This document shows, one piece after another, positions 8,923 to 18,274 of a stretch of 64,000 nt of DNA. This DNA is from Vibrio sp. LaRot3. GTDB lineage: Bacteria; Pseudomonadota; Gammaproteobacteria; Enterobacterales; Vibrionaceae. Both the position numbers and the translations under genes were made by a program. The stretch spans positions 186,001-250,000 of the forward strand of contig NZ_JAPPTI010000001.1 in assembly GCF_027587025.1 (NCBI RefSeq), written 5' to 3'. Numbering within the stretch: the stretch's first letter is position 1; the number at the start of each line of letters is the position of its first letter. Under the pieces are notes generated by a model. It was not told where the DNA came from and made no database searches. It saw only the letters and a list, made by a program, of their open reading frames with translations.

Positions 8923-10059
8923 ATGGCGGTGAATGTAAATACAAACGTGTCAGCAATGACAGCACAACGTTACCTAAACAGTGCAACTAGTGCGCAGCAG
9001 ACTTCTATGGAACGTCTATCGTCAGGCTCTAAAATTAACAGTGCTAAAGATGATGCTGCTGGTCTACAGATTTCGAACCGACTAAACGTTCAAAGCCGCG
9101 GTCTAGATGTAGCGGTACGAAATGCGAATGATGGTATCTCGATTGCGCAAACAGCAGAAGGTGCGATGAATGAGACCACTAACATTCTGCAACGTATGCG
9201 TGATCTTTCTCTACAATCATCAAACGGCTCTAACTCAAAATCTGAGCGTGTGGCGATTCAAGAAGAAATTACAGCATTGAATGATGAGCTAAACCGTATC
9301 GCGGAAACTACGTCATTTGGTGGTAACAAGCTACTTAATGGTACGTTTGAAACTAAATCAATGCAGATCGGTGCAGATAACGGTGAAGCCGTAATGCTAA
9401 CTCTGCAAGATATGCGTAGTGACAACACTATGATGGGCGGCAACAGCTACAAAGCGGCAAATGCTAAGACTCCAGATTGGACTGTAGCAGCTGGTACTGA
9501 CGCGCTAGATATCACTGTAACTGACAAACTTACTGGTACAGCGCAGACTATTAATATCGTTGCGAAAGAAGGCGACGATATCGAAGAGCTAGCGACTTAC
9601 ATCAACGGTCAAACTGACATGGTGAAAGCGTCTGTAAGTGATGACGGTAAACTGCAAATGTTTACTGACAACAATAAAGTAGACGGCGCAGCGACATTCG
9701 CGGGCTCACTAGCAACGGATCTAGGTATGGGCGCGGCAACAGCAGTGACTGTTAATGATATCGACGTAACATCTGTAGCGGGCGCACAAGAGTCTGTAGC
9801 GATTGTTGATGCAGCGCTTAAGTTTGTTGATGGTCATCGTGCTGAACTTGGTGCATTCCAAAACCGTTTTGATCACGCAATCAACAACTTAGATAACATC
9901 AACGAGAATGTGAATGCTTCTAAGAGCCGCATTGCAGATACGGACTTCGCGAAAGAAACGACTGCACTGACTAAATCTCAGATTCTTTCTCAAGCATCAA
10001 GCTCTGTTCTTGCACAAGCAAAACAAGCACCAAACTCAGCACTTGGTCTACTAGGCTAA
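8923..10059 (+). CDS. Polar flagellin (second paralogue, sigma-28-type promoter)
   Basis: A 378-residue flagellin closely related to the preceding one: both start with [15 protein letters not shown] after the first few residues and share the [14 protein letters not shown] and [10 protein letters not shown] blocks. They differ in the central surface-exposed region (about residues 170-285) and in the C-terminal end, here [15 protein letters not shown] lies 9 bases before the ATG. The gene has its own promoter and terminator, so it can be expressed separately from flagellin 1. It corresponds by position to FlaC-type flagellins, but naming differs among vibrios. Confidence 0.95.
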   Translation: MAVNVNTNVSAMTAQRYLNSATSAQQTSMERLSSGSKINSAKDDAAGLQISNRLNVQSRGLDVAVRNANDGISIAQTAEGAMNETTNILQRMRDLSLQSSNGSNSKSERVAIQEEITALNDELNRIAETTSFGGNKLLNGTFETKSMQIGADNGEAVMLTLQDMRSDNTMMGGNSYKAANAKTPDWTVAAGTDALDITVTDKLTGTAQTINIVAKEGDDIEELATYINGQTDMVKASVSDDGKLQMFTDNNKVDGAATFAGSLATDLGMGAATAVTVNDIDVTSVAGAQESVAIVDAALKFVDGHRAELGAFQNRFDHAINNLDNINENVNASKSRIADTDFAKETTALTKSQILSQASSSVLAQAKQAPNSALGLLG

Positions 10060-10077
10060 TCGCTCACCTTACTAATG

Positions 10078-10105
10078 AATCCAGCCTTCGGGCTGGATTT
10101 TTTTT
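10078..10105 (+). terminator. Terminator after flagellin 2
   Basis: AATCCAGCC-TTCG-GGCTGGATT followed by a run of T. The TTCG tetraloop makes it a textbook rho-independent terminator. Between here and 10,370 I see no gene or clear signal. Confidence 0.9.
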
Positions 10106-10370
10106 ACCTAGTGTTTTTGTAATGAACGGCTCTGGCGATCTGGTACACCGAGCACAATCAAAACGTATAAACGTATAGATGATGAATAGTGTGCTTTATT
10201 TTACGCCTCTGAGGGCTGATAAGGCGTTTTACATCAAACTGTTAGTATGTATGAAAATAGTAAGAAAGGCATGCTGAGGGACTAGAACAGGCGCTTATTT
10301 GTCGTTGTACTAGGGAAGAAGTCTCGGGGGATGCTAAAGATTAAACAGCACTATATTGAACAGTTGTAGA

Positions 10371-10400
10371 TAAAAGAAAACCCAGCACTTGGCTGGGTTT
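10371..10400 (-). terminator. Terminator of the tRNA cluster
   Basis: On the minus strand a 9-bp stem (AAACCCAGC with GCTGGGTTT, loop of 5) is followed by TTTTCTTTTA. It lies about 80 bp beyond the last tRNA of the cluster. Confidence 0.8.
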
Positions 10401-10481
10401 CTAAATATTGGCTGACTTATTTAAATCAAGCCTTAAGTTGTGAATCACACATCGAAAGATGGTGTCCACAGACCTTGTATA

Positions 10482-10556
10482 TGGCAGGTCTACCTGGATT
10501 CGAACCAGGGAATGGCGGCATCAAAAGCCGCTGCCTTACCGCTTGGCGATAGACCT
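10482..10556 (-). tRNA. tRNA-Gln (UUG), copy 1
   Basis: 75 bases including the encoded CCA. The acceptor stem AGGTCTA/TAGACCT, the D-arm, the anticodon TTG within CTTTTGATG and the TTCGAATCC T-loop are all visible. It is the last gene of the cluster in transcription order. Confidence 0.95.
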
Positions 10557-10587
10557 GCAGGCGATGATGTTACATCATCCAAAATCA

Positions 10588-10672
10588 TGGTGCGGAAGGA
10601 GAGACTTGAACTCTCACACCTTGCGGCGCCAGAACCTAAATCTGGTGCGTCTACCAATTCCGCCACTTCCGC
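10588..10672 (-). tRNA. tRNA-Leu (UAG), copy 1
   Basis: 85 bases with encoded CCA. The acceptor stem GCGGAAG/CTTCCGC, the anticodon TAG in GATTTAGGT and the long variable arm of a class II tRNA identify it. It is identical to the other six copies. A short palindrome (GATGATGT/ACATCATC) lies in the spacer to the Gln gene. Confidence 0.95.
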
Positions 10673-10694
10673 ATGATTTAATTGTAGGTCAAGA

Positions 10695-10779
10695 TGGTGC
10701 GGAAGGAGAGACTTGAACTCTCACACCTTGCGGCGCCAGAACCTAAATCTGGTGCGTCTACCAATTCCGCCACTTCCGC
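10695..10779 (-). tRNA. tRNA-Leu (UAG), copy 2
   Basis: The same 85-base sequence as copy 1, with a spacer of about 22 bases between them. Anticodon TAG, encoded CCA. Confidence 0.95.
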
Positions 10780-10831
10780 ATCTTGAATCTACTTAATAAT
10801 TAGTCGATTGGTAAAAACTAATTACTTAATA

Positions 10832-10908
10832 TGGTGGCTACGACGGGATTCGAACCTGTGACCCCATCATTATGAGTGATGTGCTCTAACCAGCTGAGCT
10901 ACGTAGCC
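10832..10908 (-). tRNA. tRNA-Met (CAU), elongator, copy 1
   Basis: 77 bases with encoded CCA. Acceptor stem GGCTACG/CGTAGCC, anticodon CAT in CTCATAATG, T-loop TTCGAATCC. The acceptor stem is fully paired at position 1-72, so it is the elongator and not the initiator type. Confidence 0.94.
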
Positions 10909-10927
10909 ATTTTTCTCTAAAAGAGAA

Positions 10928-11012
10928 TGGTGCGGAAGGAGAGACTTGAACTCTCACACCTTGCGGCGCCAGAACCTAAATCTGGTGCGTCTACCAATTC
11001 CGCCACTTCCGC
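10928..11012 (-). tRNA. tRNA-Leu (UAG), copy 3
   Basis: An identical 85-base Leu-UAG gene, 19 bases from Met copy 1. Confidence 0.95.
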
Positions 11013-11060
11013 AAACCGTATTCATCAAGATAATTGGTAAAATCTCAATGAAGTTGTATA

Positions 11061-11135
11061 TGGCAGGTCTACCTGGATTCGAACCAGGGAATGGCGGCAT
11101 CAAAAGCCGCTGCCTTACCGCTTGGCGATAGACCT
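11061..11135 (-). tRNA. tRNA-Gln (UUG), copy 2
   Basis: The same 75-base Gln-UUG gene as copy 1, with the same GCAGGCGATGAT flank on its 5' side. Confidence 0.95.
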
Positions 11136-11164
11136 GCAGGCGATGATATTAAATCATCTAAACA

Positions 11165-11249
11165 TGGTGCGGAAGGAGAGACTTGAACTCTCACACCTTG
11201 CGGCGCCAGAACCTAAATCTGGTGCGTCTACCAATTCCGCCACTTCCGC
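11165..11249 (-). tRNA. tRNA-Leu (UAG), copy 4
   Basis: An identical Leu-UAG gene, placed 5' of Gln copy 2 in transcription order. Confidence 0.95.
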
Positions 11250-11304
11250 AACTTATTCTTTAGCTAACGATGTAATTGGTAAAACATCGGTAACGTTGTA
11301 ATAG

Positions 11305-11379
11305 TGGCAGGTCTACCTGGATTCGAACCAGGGAATGGCGGCATCAAAAGCCGCTGCCTTACCGCTTGGCGATAGACCT
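11305..11379 (-). tRNA. tRNA-Gln (UUG), copy 3
   Basis: An identical 75-base Gln-UUG gene with encoded CCA. Confidence 0.95.
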
Positions 11380-11395
11380 GCAGGCAATTAAATCA

Positions 11396-11480
11396 TGGTG
11401 CGGAAGGAGAGACTTGAACTCTCACACCTTGCGGCGCCAGAACCTAAATCTGGTGCGTCTACCAATTCCGCCACTTCCGC
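11396..11480 (-). tRNA. tRNA-Leu (UAG), copy 5
   Basis: An identical Leu-UAG gene, 16 bases from Gln copy 3. Confidence 0.95.
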
Positions 11481-11507
11481 ATGATTTAATTTGTTGTAGT
11501 TTCAAGA

Positions 11508-11592
11508 TGGTGCGGAAGGAGAGACTTGAACTCTCACACCTTGCGGCGCCAGAACCTAAATCTGGTGCGTCTACCAATTCCGCCACTTCCGC
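11508..11592 (-). tRNA. tRNA-Leu (UAG), copy 6
   Basis: An identical Leu-UAG gene. The Leu5-Leu6-Met2 arrangement and its spacers resemble Leu1-Leu2-Met1, which points to a segmental duplication. Confidence 0.95.
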
Positions 11593-11663
11593 ATCTTGAA
11601 TCTACTAACAATTAGTTAATTGGTAAAAACTAACTGTTGTATTTGTTCTTTCATAAGAAAGAA

Positions 11664-11740
11664 TGGTGGCTACGACGGGATTCGAACCTGTGACCCCATC
11701 ATTATGAGTGATGTGCTCTAACCAGCTGAGCTACGTAGCC
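11664..11740 (-). tRNA. tRNA-Met (CAU), elongator, copy 2
   Basis: Identical to Met copy 1: 77 bases, anticodon CAT, encoded CCA. Confidence 0.94.
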
Positions 11741-11820
11741 ATCTTTGTGAGCGAGACAATATATATAATCTCACTTACAGTGACAACCTCTTTTTGAAAA
11801 AAGACTGACACTTTAAATAG

Positions 11821-11895
11821 TGGCAGGTCTACCTGGATTCGAACCAGGGAATGGCGGCATCAAAAGCCGCTGCCTTACCGCTTGGCGATAGACCT
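11821..11895 (-). tRNA. tRNA-Gln (UUG), copy 4
   Basis: The same Gln-UUG gene; only the flanking base after the 5' end differs (GACCTACAG instead of GACCTGCAG). Confidence 0.95.
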
Positions 11896-11925
11896 ACAGT
11901 GCTTTCATAAGAAAGACTTCAATAA

Positions 11926-12010
11926 TGGTGCGGAAGGAGAGACTTGAACTCTCACACCTTGCGGCGCCAGAACCTAAATCTGGTGCGTCTACCAATTCCG
12001 CCACTTCCGC
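11926..12010 (-). tRNA. tRNA-Leu (UAG), copy 7
   Basis: An identical Leu-UAG gene, second in transcription order. Confidence 0.95.
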
Positions 12011-12047
12011 ATCTATTCCTAATTACTTTCTAAAAAGCATTTAGGAA

Positions 12048-12124
12048 TGGTGGCTACGACGGGATTCGAACCTGTGACCCCATCATTATGAGTGATGTGC
12101 TCTAACCAGCTGAGCTACGTAGCC
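12048..12124 (-). tRNA. tRNA-Met (CAU), elongator, copy 3
   Basis: Identical Met-CAU gene, the first of the cluster in transcription order, about 55 bases after the -10 box of the cluster promoter. Confidence 0.94.
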
Positions 12125-12179
12125 AATACCATGTTTTTGTTCCTTTCGTTTCGTTGCCGTCTCGTTGGGAACGGGGCGC

Positions 12180-12208
12180 ATTATGCGGAGTTGAGGCAGA
12201 ACCGTCAA
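12180..12208 (-). promoter_or_regulatory. Sigma-70 promoter of the tRNA cluster
   Basis: On the minus strand TTGACG, 17 bases, CATAAT, followed directly by GCGCCCC. The GC-rich discriminator after the -10 box is typical of stable-RNA promoters under stringent (ppGpp) control. It is the only strong promoter seen for the fourteen genes. Confidence 0.8.
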
Positions 12209-12341
12209 CAGTTTTTTTGAATAAATTCGGAGAAATGAATCGTTCGGTTTCTTTTTAAACAAAGAGGCGTGTTAATGATCGAAAACTGCTAGCAAAATGA
12301 CATCCAGCAAGGCGTTTGACTTGACTCTTTGCTATCAGGAA

Positions 12342-12372
12342 TAAAAAAAGCCAGTAGTGATACTGGCTTTTT
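12342..12372 (-). terminator. Terminator of the ychF transcript
   Basis: A 12-bp stem AAAAAGCCAGTA/TACTGGCTTTTT with a 4-base loop lies 35 bp after the ychF stop. The minus strand continues with a T run. Confidence 0.85.
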
Positions 12373-12406
12373 AGAACAATTAGTTGTGTGTTTTTTAGCA
12401 GTCTAA

Positions 12407-13498
12407 TTACACGTTGAAGCGGAAGTGAACAACATCGCCATCTTTAACAATGTAGTCTTTACCTTCAAGACGCCATTTACCAGCTTCTTTCGCACCGCTT
12501 TCACCGCTAAATTGAATGAAATCATCGTAACCAACCACTTCAGCTCGGATGAAGCCTTTTTCAAAGTCAGTGTGGATCTTACCTGCTGCTTGTGGTGCTG
12601 TTGCACCAACAGGGATAGTCCAAGCGCGAACCTCTTTAACACCAGCTGTGAAGTAAGTGTGTAGAGTTAGTAGCTCGTAACCAGAACGAATCACACGGTT
12701 TAGGCCCGGTTCTTCGATACCCATGTCAGCAAGGAACTCTTCACGATCTTCATCATCAAGCTCAGACAGTTCAGACTCGATAGACGCACAAACAGGAACA
12801 ACAACATTGTTCTCTTTCTCTGCGAACTCACGAACTGCGTCTAGGTAAGGGTTGTTTTCAAAGCCATCTTCGTTCACGTTAGCGATGTACATGGTTGGCT
12901 TTAGCGTTAGGAAGTTAAGGTAACCTACCGCCGCTAGCTCTTCTTTAGATAGCTCAACAGTACGCGCCATACCACCTTCAGTTAGTACTGGCAGTAGCTT
13001 CTCAAGAACGGTCAGTTCGAATTTCGCGTCTTTATCGCCACCTTTTGCTTTCTTAGCGTTACGTTGAATTGCACGCTCACAAGAATCAAGGTCAGCCATC
13101 GCTAGCTCTAGGTTGATCACTTCGATATCTTCGATTGGTGATACTTTACCTGCAACGTGAACGATGTTTTCGTTTTCGAAACAGCGAACAACGTGACCAA
13201 TTGCGTCAGTTTCACGGATGTTTGCTAGGAACTTGTTACCTAGACCTTCACCGCGAGATGCACCCGCAACTAGACCTGCGATATCAACGAATTCCATTGT
13301 TGTTGGTAGCACTTTTTGTGGGTTAACAATCTTAGCCAGTGCGTCTAGACGCAGATCTGGCACAGGTACAACACCTGTGTTTGGTTCGATTGTACAGAAC
13401 GGGAAGTTCGCTGCTTCGATGCCCGCTTTAGTTAGTGCGTTGAACAGAGTTGATTTACCAACGTTTGGTAGACCAACGATGCCACATTTAAAACCCAT
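12407..13498 (-). CDS. ychF: Redox-regulated ATPase/GTPase YchF (OLA1 family)
   Basis: A 363-residue Obg-like P-loop NTPase. The N-terminus has [17 protein letters not shown] (P-loop at about residues 8-16), then [17 protein letters not shown] as the G3/switch II region, and a C-terminal TGS domain ending in [12 protein letters not shown]. Family knowledge: YchF binds the ribosome, prefers ATP over GTP and has been linked to oxidative-stress responses. It is downstream of pth with a gap of only 10 bp, the usual arrangement in gamma-proteobacteria, so the two are cotranscribed. Confidence 0.97.
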   Translation of the reverse strand: MGFKCGIVGLPNVGKSTLFNALTKAGIEAANFPFCTIEPNTGVVPVPDLRLDALAKIVNPQKVLPTTMEFVDIAGLVAGASRGEGLGNKFLANIRETDAIGHVVRCFENENIVHVAGKVSPIEDIEVINLELAMADLDSCERAIQRNAKKAKGGDKDAKFELTVLEKLLPVLTEGGMARTVELSKEELAAVGYLNFLTLKPTMYIANVNEDGFENNPYLDAVREFAEKENNVVVPVCASIESELSELDDEDREEFLADMGIEEPGLNRVIRSGYELLTLHTYFTAGVKEVRAWTIPVGATAPQAAGKIHTDFEKGFIRAEVVGYDDFIQFSGESGAKEAGKWRLEGKDYIVKDGDVVHFRFNV

Positions 13499-13508
13499 GA
13501 TTGTAACC

Positions 13509-14099
13509 TTATTCAGCTTTGAACGTGTGTAAGCGATTTTGTGCTTTGCTTAAGCCATCTTTAATTAAGATGTCGAGACAGCGAACTGACTCATCTGCTG
13601 CTGCATCAAGTAGCTCTTGCTCTTTCGCGGGAGCTTTCCCTAACACAAAACCTGCCACTTTATCTTTGTGTCCCGGATGGCCAATGCCAATACGTAGACG
13701 ATAAAACTCTTTATTGTTGCCAAGTTTGCTAATGGTGTCGCGCAGACCATTGTGTCCGCCATGACCACCACCTTTTTTAAACTTAGCCACACCAGGAGGT
13801 AAGTCTAGCTCGTCGTGAGCGACCATGATCTCTTCTGGTTTAATTTGGTAGAACTTCGCTAAGGCCGCAATGGCTTTACCTGATAAGTTCATGAATGTGG
13901 TTGGGATCAGTAAACGTAGATCCTGACCATTCATCATAATACGTCCAGTGTAACCAAAGAACTTTACTTCGTTCTTTAGCGTTACATTATGAACGCGAGC
14001 TAATTCCTCAACCACCCAAGCGCCAGCATTGTGGCGAGTTTTCGCATATTCTGGGCCGGGATTAGCTAGTCCGACAAGAAGTTTGATTTGTTGACTCAA
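13509..14099 (-). CDS. pth: Peptidyl-tRNA hydrolase
   Basis: A 196-residue enzyme that releases peptides from prematurely dropped peptidyl-tRNA so that the tRNA can be reused. Visible signatures are [19 protein letters not shown] near the N-terminus, with the catalytic histidine at residue 23, and [25 protein letters not shown] in the middle (residues about 95-118). The length is normal for the family. It precedes ychF on the same transcript. The region between it and prs contains the prs terminator, so pth has a separate promoter that I did not locate. Confidence 0.97.
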   Translation of the reverse strand: MSQQIKLLVGLANPGPEYAKTRHNAGAWVVEELARVHNVTLKNEVKFFGYTGRIMMNGQDLRLLIPTTFMNLSGKAIAALAKFYQIKPEEIMVAHDELDLPPGVAKFKKGGGHGGHNGLRDTISKLGNNKEFYRLRIGIGHPGHKDKVAGFVLGKAPAKEQELLDAAADESVRCLDILIKDGLSKAQNRLHTFKAE

Positions 14100-14193
14100 G
14101 GTTGGGATCTCTCTGGAATCTCAAAAAGCGCCGTATGATAGCACACAAATTCGCTCTCGGGCGAGGCTGTGGTTTGTTGCTCGATTCAGCAAT

Positions 14194-14222
14194 AAAAAAA
14201 CACCCCTAAAAGGGGTGTTTTT
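14194..14222 (-). terminator. Terminator of the prs transcript
   Basis: A hairpin with stem AAACACCCCT/AGGGGTGTTT and a very small loop, followed on the minus strand by a T run, 25 bp after the prs stop. Confidence 0.85.
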
Positions 14223-14246
14223 AATGTCTGAGCTAATCAGGTTTGA

Positions 14247-15191
14247 TTAGTTAAACATTGCAGAGATAGACTCTTCGTTGCTAATGCGACGAATTGCTTC
14301 TGCAAGCATGCGAGATAGGCTTAGTGTTGTTACTTTGCCAGTCGCTTCCATCTCTTTAGGTAGAGTGATTGAGTCAGTTACGATAACTTGGTCTAGCACT
14401 GAGTTACCGATGTTTTGAGCAGCATTACCTGAGAATACAGCGTGAGTTGCGTAAGCGAATACACGCTTAGCACCACGCTCTTTTAGAGCTTCAGCTGCTT
14501 TACATAGAGTACCACCTGTGTCGATCATGTCGTCAACGATCACGCAGTCGCGACCTTCAACATCACCGATTAGGTTCATTACTTCAGATACGTTTGCACG
14601 TGGACGACGCTTATCAACGATAGCGATGTCGATATCACCTAGTGCTTTTGCTGTTGCGCGAGCACGAACAACGCCGCCTAGGTCTGGAGAAACCACTACA
14701 GGGTTTTCTAGACCACGGTTTTCCATGTCTTCTAGAAGAACAGGCGTACCGAAGATGTTGTCTACTGGTACGTCGAAGAAGCCTTGGATTTGCTCTGCGT
14801 GTAGGTCGATAGTTAGAACGCGGTCAACACCAACGTTTGAAAGGAAGTCAGCAACAACTTTCGCTGTGATTGGCACACGAGCAGAACGTACACGACGGTC
14901 TTGGCGAGCGTAACCAAAATAAGGGATAACTGCAGTAATACGGCCCGCTGAAGCGCGGCGCATTGCGTCAATCATCACTACTAATTCCATTAGGTTGTCG
15001 TTAGTAGGTGCACAAGTAGATTGGATGATGAATACATCGCTGCCGCGCACGTTTTCGTTGATTTGAACAGCGACTTCGCCGTCAGAAAAACGAGAAACAG
15101 TTGCGTCACCAAGAGAGATGTATAGACGATCAGCAATACGTTGGGCTAGTTCAGGTGTAGCGTTACCAGCAAATAGCTTCATATCAGGCAC
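14247..15191 (-). CDS. prs: Ribose-phosphate pyrophosphokinase
   Basis: A 314-residue enzyme that makes PRPP from ribose 5-phosphate and ATP, the precursor of purines, pyrimidines, histidine, tryptophan and NAD. The motifs are complete: the flexible catalytic loop region with [16 protein letters not shown] (about residues 96-111) and the PRPP-binding loop [17 protein letters not shown] (about residues 216-232). The length matches E. coli Prs (315). It lies 28 bp after ispE on the same strand, in the conserved lolB-ispE-prs order. Confidence 0.98.
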   Translation of the reverse strand: MPDMKLFAGNATPELAQRIADRLYISLGDATVSRFSDGEVAVQINENVRGSDVFIIQSTCAPTNDNLMELVVMIDAMRRASAGRITAVIPYFGYARQDRRVRSARVPITAKVVADFLSNVGVDRVLTIDLHAEQIQGFFDVPVDNIFGTPVLLEDMENRGLENPVVVSPDLGGVVRARATAKALGDIDIAIVDKRRPRANVSEVMNLIGDVEGRDCVIVDDMIDTGGTLCKAAEALKERGAKRVFAYATHAVFSGNAAQNIGNSVLDQVIVTDSITLPKEMEATGKVTTLSLSRMLAEAIRRISNEESISAMFN

Positions 15192-15219
15192 GGTGGAAAC
15201 CTCAGGTTTGCGTCCAGTT

Positions 15220-16092
15220 TTAGATAGATGTGTTGTGGGCTAAGCGATACTTAGCGAGTGTCTCGTGAAGTGGGGAAATGTTTTTACCTTTCGCCACGAA
15301 AGCGGACACTGTGTCAGGTAGTTTATCAAGTACTCGATGTGCTTCTTTTTCGCTTGAAAACTCGGCAAAAACGCACGATCCAGTACCCGTCAATCTCGAC
15401 GGCGCGTATTGTAGCAGCCATGAAAGTTGCTTATCAACCTTTGGGTACAGCATTCGCACAATTTTTTCGCAATCGTTTCCGTAAATCCCGTTCAAAAGCG
15501 AGGTGATATCTCGCTTTGGCGTATTTCTGGTCAAATCTGGATGAGTAAAAATGTCGACTGTTGCGATACTCACATTTGGGCGAACCACCAAATAGTGTTG
15601 CTCTTTGGGTTCTACGGCGATGATTTTTTCACCAACTCCTTCGGCAAATGCAGCATGACCACGAACAAATACCGGAACATCCGCGCCTAGTGCTAATCCA
15701 AGGTCAGCCAGTTCGTCATCAGTGCAACGGGCTTGCCATAGATGATTTAGTGCCACTAAAACGGTGGCTGCATTAGAAGAGCCGCCGCCAATGCCGCCTC
15801 CCATTGGTAAGACCTTATTAAGGGTGATATCCGCGCCGAAATGGCAATTTGCGTGTTGTTGCAGCGCTTTGGCGGCGCGCCAGATTAGGTTATCTTCTAA
15901 CGCAACTCCCGGAATGTCGGGGGTAAGGGTAATGTCACCAGAGTCATTCGCGGTAATCGTTAGTTCATCACCATGATCGACAAATTGAAACAAAGTTTGC
16001 AGCTCATGGTAGCCGTCTTCACGACGACCGGTGATGTAGAGAAACAGATTAAGTTTAGCCGGAGAAGGCCAAGTGGTGGTGTGGTTTATCAT
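15220..16092 (-). CDS. ispE: 4-diphosphocytidyl-2-C-methyl-D-erythritol kinase
   Basis: A GHMP-family kinase of the MEP isoprenoid pathway that phosphorylates CDP-methylerythritol in the cytosol. The opening [22 protein letters not shown] and the ATP loop [14 protein letters not shown] (about residue 98 onwards) are diagnostic. I chose the ATG at 16092, giving 290 residues, because it overlaps the lolB stop as TAATG, the usual translational coupling, and it places the conserved SPAKLNLF block near the N-terminus as in the E. coli enzyme of 283 residues. An in-frame ATG 15 bases upstream would add five residues inside lolB. Confidence 0.95.
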   Translation of the reverse strand: MINHTTTWPSPAKLNLFLYITGRREDGYHELQTLFQFVDHGDELTITANDSGDITLTPDIPGVALEDNLIWRAAKALQQHANCHFGADITLNKVLPMGGGIGGGSSNAATVLVALNHLWQARCTDDELADLGLALGADVPVFVRGHAAFAEGVGEKIIAVEPKEQHYLVVRPNVSIATVDIFTHPDLTRNTPKRDITSLLNGIYGNDCEKIVRMLYPKVDKQLSWLLQYAPSRLTGTGSCVFAEFSSEKEAHRVLDKLPDTVSAFVAKGKNISPLHETLAKYRLAHNTSI

Positions 16093-16709
16093 TACTTCAA
16101 TATCCACTTTGATAAAACGATGTTGATGGTAGTGCTGCCTTGCTTAAGTTTTAGCTTATGTGGCACAGGTAGGCTAGAGCCTAAAAAGGTAACATCTTGG
16201 TAGCTTAAATACTCTATTTGCCACACTTGTCCCTTCACCTGCTTGATTAAGCTTGCAAGGGTTTGAGATTCATTTAGCGTGTATTGGTCAGCATTGGTTG
16301 GTTTGCCCAATAGCCAGTCATTTAACTGCTCGACTGGAATCGATAGCCCGGTTAATCGGTAGATCAGTTTGTCGGCGCTGATATCAGTAAAGCTTTGGTC
16401 ATCGTAGGTTTCTACGCTTGCACCTTGTGGGGTGATTTGCATGTTGAGTACGGTTTGACCAAGAAATGTCGTTAGACGTAATTGGCTTTCATCACGGTTG
16501 TGCTGCCAGTGAAAGTTTAAAGATTCACGTTGCTCTGGTGAAATATACCCCAGTTTACCTGCGGCTTGATAATCGCTAATTAGGTCGAGCCTTTGTTGGT
16601 GGGCTTGCCACTCGACACTGAGTGTACTGTCTTGAATTGAACTACAACCGAGTAAGGTTAGGGCGAAAGCGGAAATCATTACCCAGCGAGTAAAAATCGG
16701 TTTTAACAT
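16092..16709 (-). CDS. lolB: Outer-membrane lipoprotein receptor LolB
   Basis: A 205-residue lipoprotein that accepts lipoproteins from periplasmic LolA and inserts them into the outer membrane. From the start at 16709 the protein has a positive N-terminus, a hydrophobic stretch and the lipobox LLGC with the lipidated cysteine at residue 22. An in-frame ATG 39 bases upstream would add 13 polar residues ahead of the signal peptide and is less likely. The length agrees with E. coli LolB (207). It overlaps ispE by one base and is divergent from hemA, the conserved vibrio and enteric arrangement. Confidence 0.94.
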   Translation of the reverse strand: MLKPIFTRWVMISAFALTLLGCSSIQDSTLSVEWQAHQQRLDLISDYQAAGKLGYISPEQRESLNFHWQHNRDESQLRLTTFLGQTVLNMQITPQGASVETYDDQSFTDISADKLIYRLTGLSIPVEQLNDWLLGKPTNADQYTLNESQTLASLIKQVKGQVWQIEYLSYQDVTFLGSSLPVPHKLKLKQGSTTINIVLSKWILK

Positions 16710-16990
16710 ATGACACGGTCTTCCAGTTTGAGCATCCTTGGGGCGCATACTATAGCATCGTTCTTTTATCTCACCTCTGAGTAAAATGATAAAAAGTAAA
16801 GATTACAGCGCTTATCAATGTTCTGGTTGCATAAAGTTTCTATTCGCTAAATGGGTCAAATTGTTTATTTTTTTCGTTAGTTAACCGCTTTAAAGGAAAA
16901 CAAATTCTCGATCCCCTTTTATTCATAAGGGGCATCAAGTAAAATTCCTCTCTTGTTTGTTCATAATTTGATTCAGAGAACCTACGATAC

Positions 16991-18250
16991 ATGTCTTTGC
17001 TTGCTATAGGTATCAACCACAATACAGCGTCGGTAGAATTGCGTGAAAAAGTCGCTTTCGGACCGGAAAAGCTACCGCAAGCATTACTACAACTCTCTGA
17101 AAACCCGCATGTTAACGGCAGTGTAATTGTCTCTACTTGTAACCGAACAGAAGTGTACTGTGACGTTAAACCATCCGGTAAGAGCAAAGTCGTTGATTGG
17201 CTATCGCAGTTTCACCAAGTCAGCCCTGAAGAGTTAAAACCCAGTCTTTATATTCATGAAGAGCAAGCGGCGATTCGCCATTTAATGCGAGTATCTTGCG
17301 GGCTCGACTCATTAGTTTTGGGTGAACCACAGATATTAGGCCAAGTGAAACAGGCATTTTCTGATTCGCGAGATCAGAAATCTGTTAACACGGCGATGGA
17401 AAAGTGGTTTCAAAAAACGTTTTCAGTGGCAAAACGTGTACGTACAGAAACAGACATCGGTGGTAATGCGGTGTCGGTGGCTTACGCTGCATGTACATTG
17501 GCTAAGCACATTTTTGAATCATTGCAGCAATCGACAGTACTGTTGGTGGGCGCTGGTGAAACCATCGAGCTAGTGGCTAAGCACCTGGCCGGAAATGGCT
17601 GCACTAAAATGATTGTGGCCAATCGAACAAAAGAACGTGCGCAGTTATTGGCCAATGAGTTTGGTGCGGAAGTCATTAGCTTACCGGAGATCCCTGACCA
17701 TTTGCCTCGCGCGGATATTGTTATCAGTTCAACCGCAAGCCCATTGCCTATTATTGGTAAAGGTATGGTGGAGACGGCGCTGAAATCACGCAGATACCAA
17801 CCTATGTTATTGGTTGATATTGCTGTCCCACGCGATATTGAATCGCAAGTGGGCGATTTGAATGATGCTTACCTTTATACCGTTGATGACTTGCAGTCGA
17901 TCGTCGACAACAATATTGAACAGCGCAAAGTGGAAGCCATTCAAGCTGAAGCCATTGTCAGTGAAGAAAGTGCTGCCTTTATGTCATGGATGCGCTCCTT
18001 ACAAGGTGTCGATAGCATCCGTGAATATCGCCAATCTGCGAATGAAATTCGTGAAGAGTTACTGGCAAAAAGTATTCAAGCACTTGCTGCTGGGGGCGAC
18101 CCAGAGAAAGTGTTATTGGAGTTGAGCAATAAGCTTACCAACCGATTGATTCACGCTCCCACTCGTTCACTACAGAGTGCAGCAGAGCAAGGTGAGCCCG
18201 CGAAGCTCACTGTTATTAGACAAAGTTTGGGTCTAGAAGACCCACTATAA
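16991..18250 (+). CDS. hemA: Glutamyl-tRNA reductase
   Basis: A 419-residue enzyme that reduces glutamyl-tRNA to glutamate-1-semialdehyde, the first committed step of tetrapyrrole synthesis. The catalytic cysteine is residue 50 in [11 protein letters not shown]. The NADPH-binding domain follows with [17 protein letters not shown] at about residues 180-196. The C-terminal helices form the dimerisation domain. The length equals that of the E. coli enzyme (418). It is divergent from lolB and followed by prfA after 24 bp, the classic hemA-prfA-prmC operon. Confidence 0.98.
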   Translation: MSLLAIGINHNTASVELREKVAFGPEKLPQALLQLSENPHVNGSVIVSTCNRTEVYCDVKPSGKSKVVDWLSQFHQVSPEELKPSLYIHEEQAAIRHLMRVSCGLDSLVLGEPQILGQVKQAFSDSRDQKSVNTAMEKWFQKTFSVAKRVRTETDIGGNAVSVAYAACTLAKHIFESLQQSTVLLVGAGETIELVAKHLAGNGCTKMIVANRTKERAQLLANEFGAEVISLPEIPDHLPRADIVISSTASPLPIIGKGMVETALKSRRYQPMLLVDIAVPRDIESQVGDLNDAYLYTVDDLQSIVDNNIEQRKVEAIQAEAIVSEESAAFMSWMRSLQGVDSIREYRQSANEIREELLAKSIQALAAGGDPEKVLLELSNKLTNRLIHAPTRSLQSAAEQGEPAKLTVIRQSLGLEDPL

Positions 18251-18274
18251 ATTGAACCCTGAGTTAAGAAAAAT

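Noticed and set aside
10196..10235. An ACGCC/GGCGT inverted repeat with a trailing TTTTA in the gap between flagellin 2 and the tRNA cluster.
   Set aside because: The stem is only 5 bp with a long loop, and there is no gene for it to terminate.
10440..11600. Several short plus-strand open frames within the tRNA region.
   Set aside because: They are the reverse complements of the repeated tRNA-Leu and tRNA-Gln genes, which explains their repeated protein segments.
10482..12124. Regularly repeated identical 75-85 base units that could suggest a CRISPR-like or other repeat array.
   Set aside because: Each unit folds as a complete tRNA with anticodon and CCA, the spacers are not of uniform length, and no cas genes are present.
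16840..17187. A 115-codon minus-strand open frame over the hemA start.
   Set aside because: It is antisense to the conserved hemA N-terminus and has no independent support.
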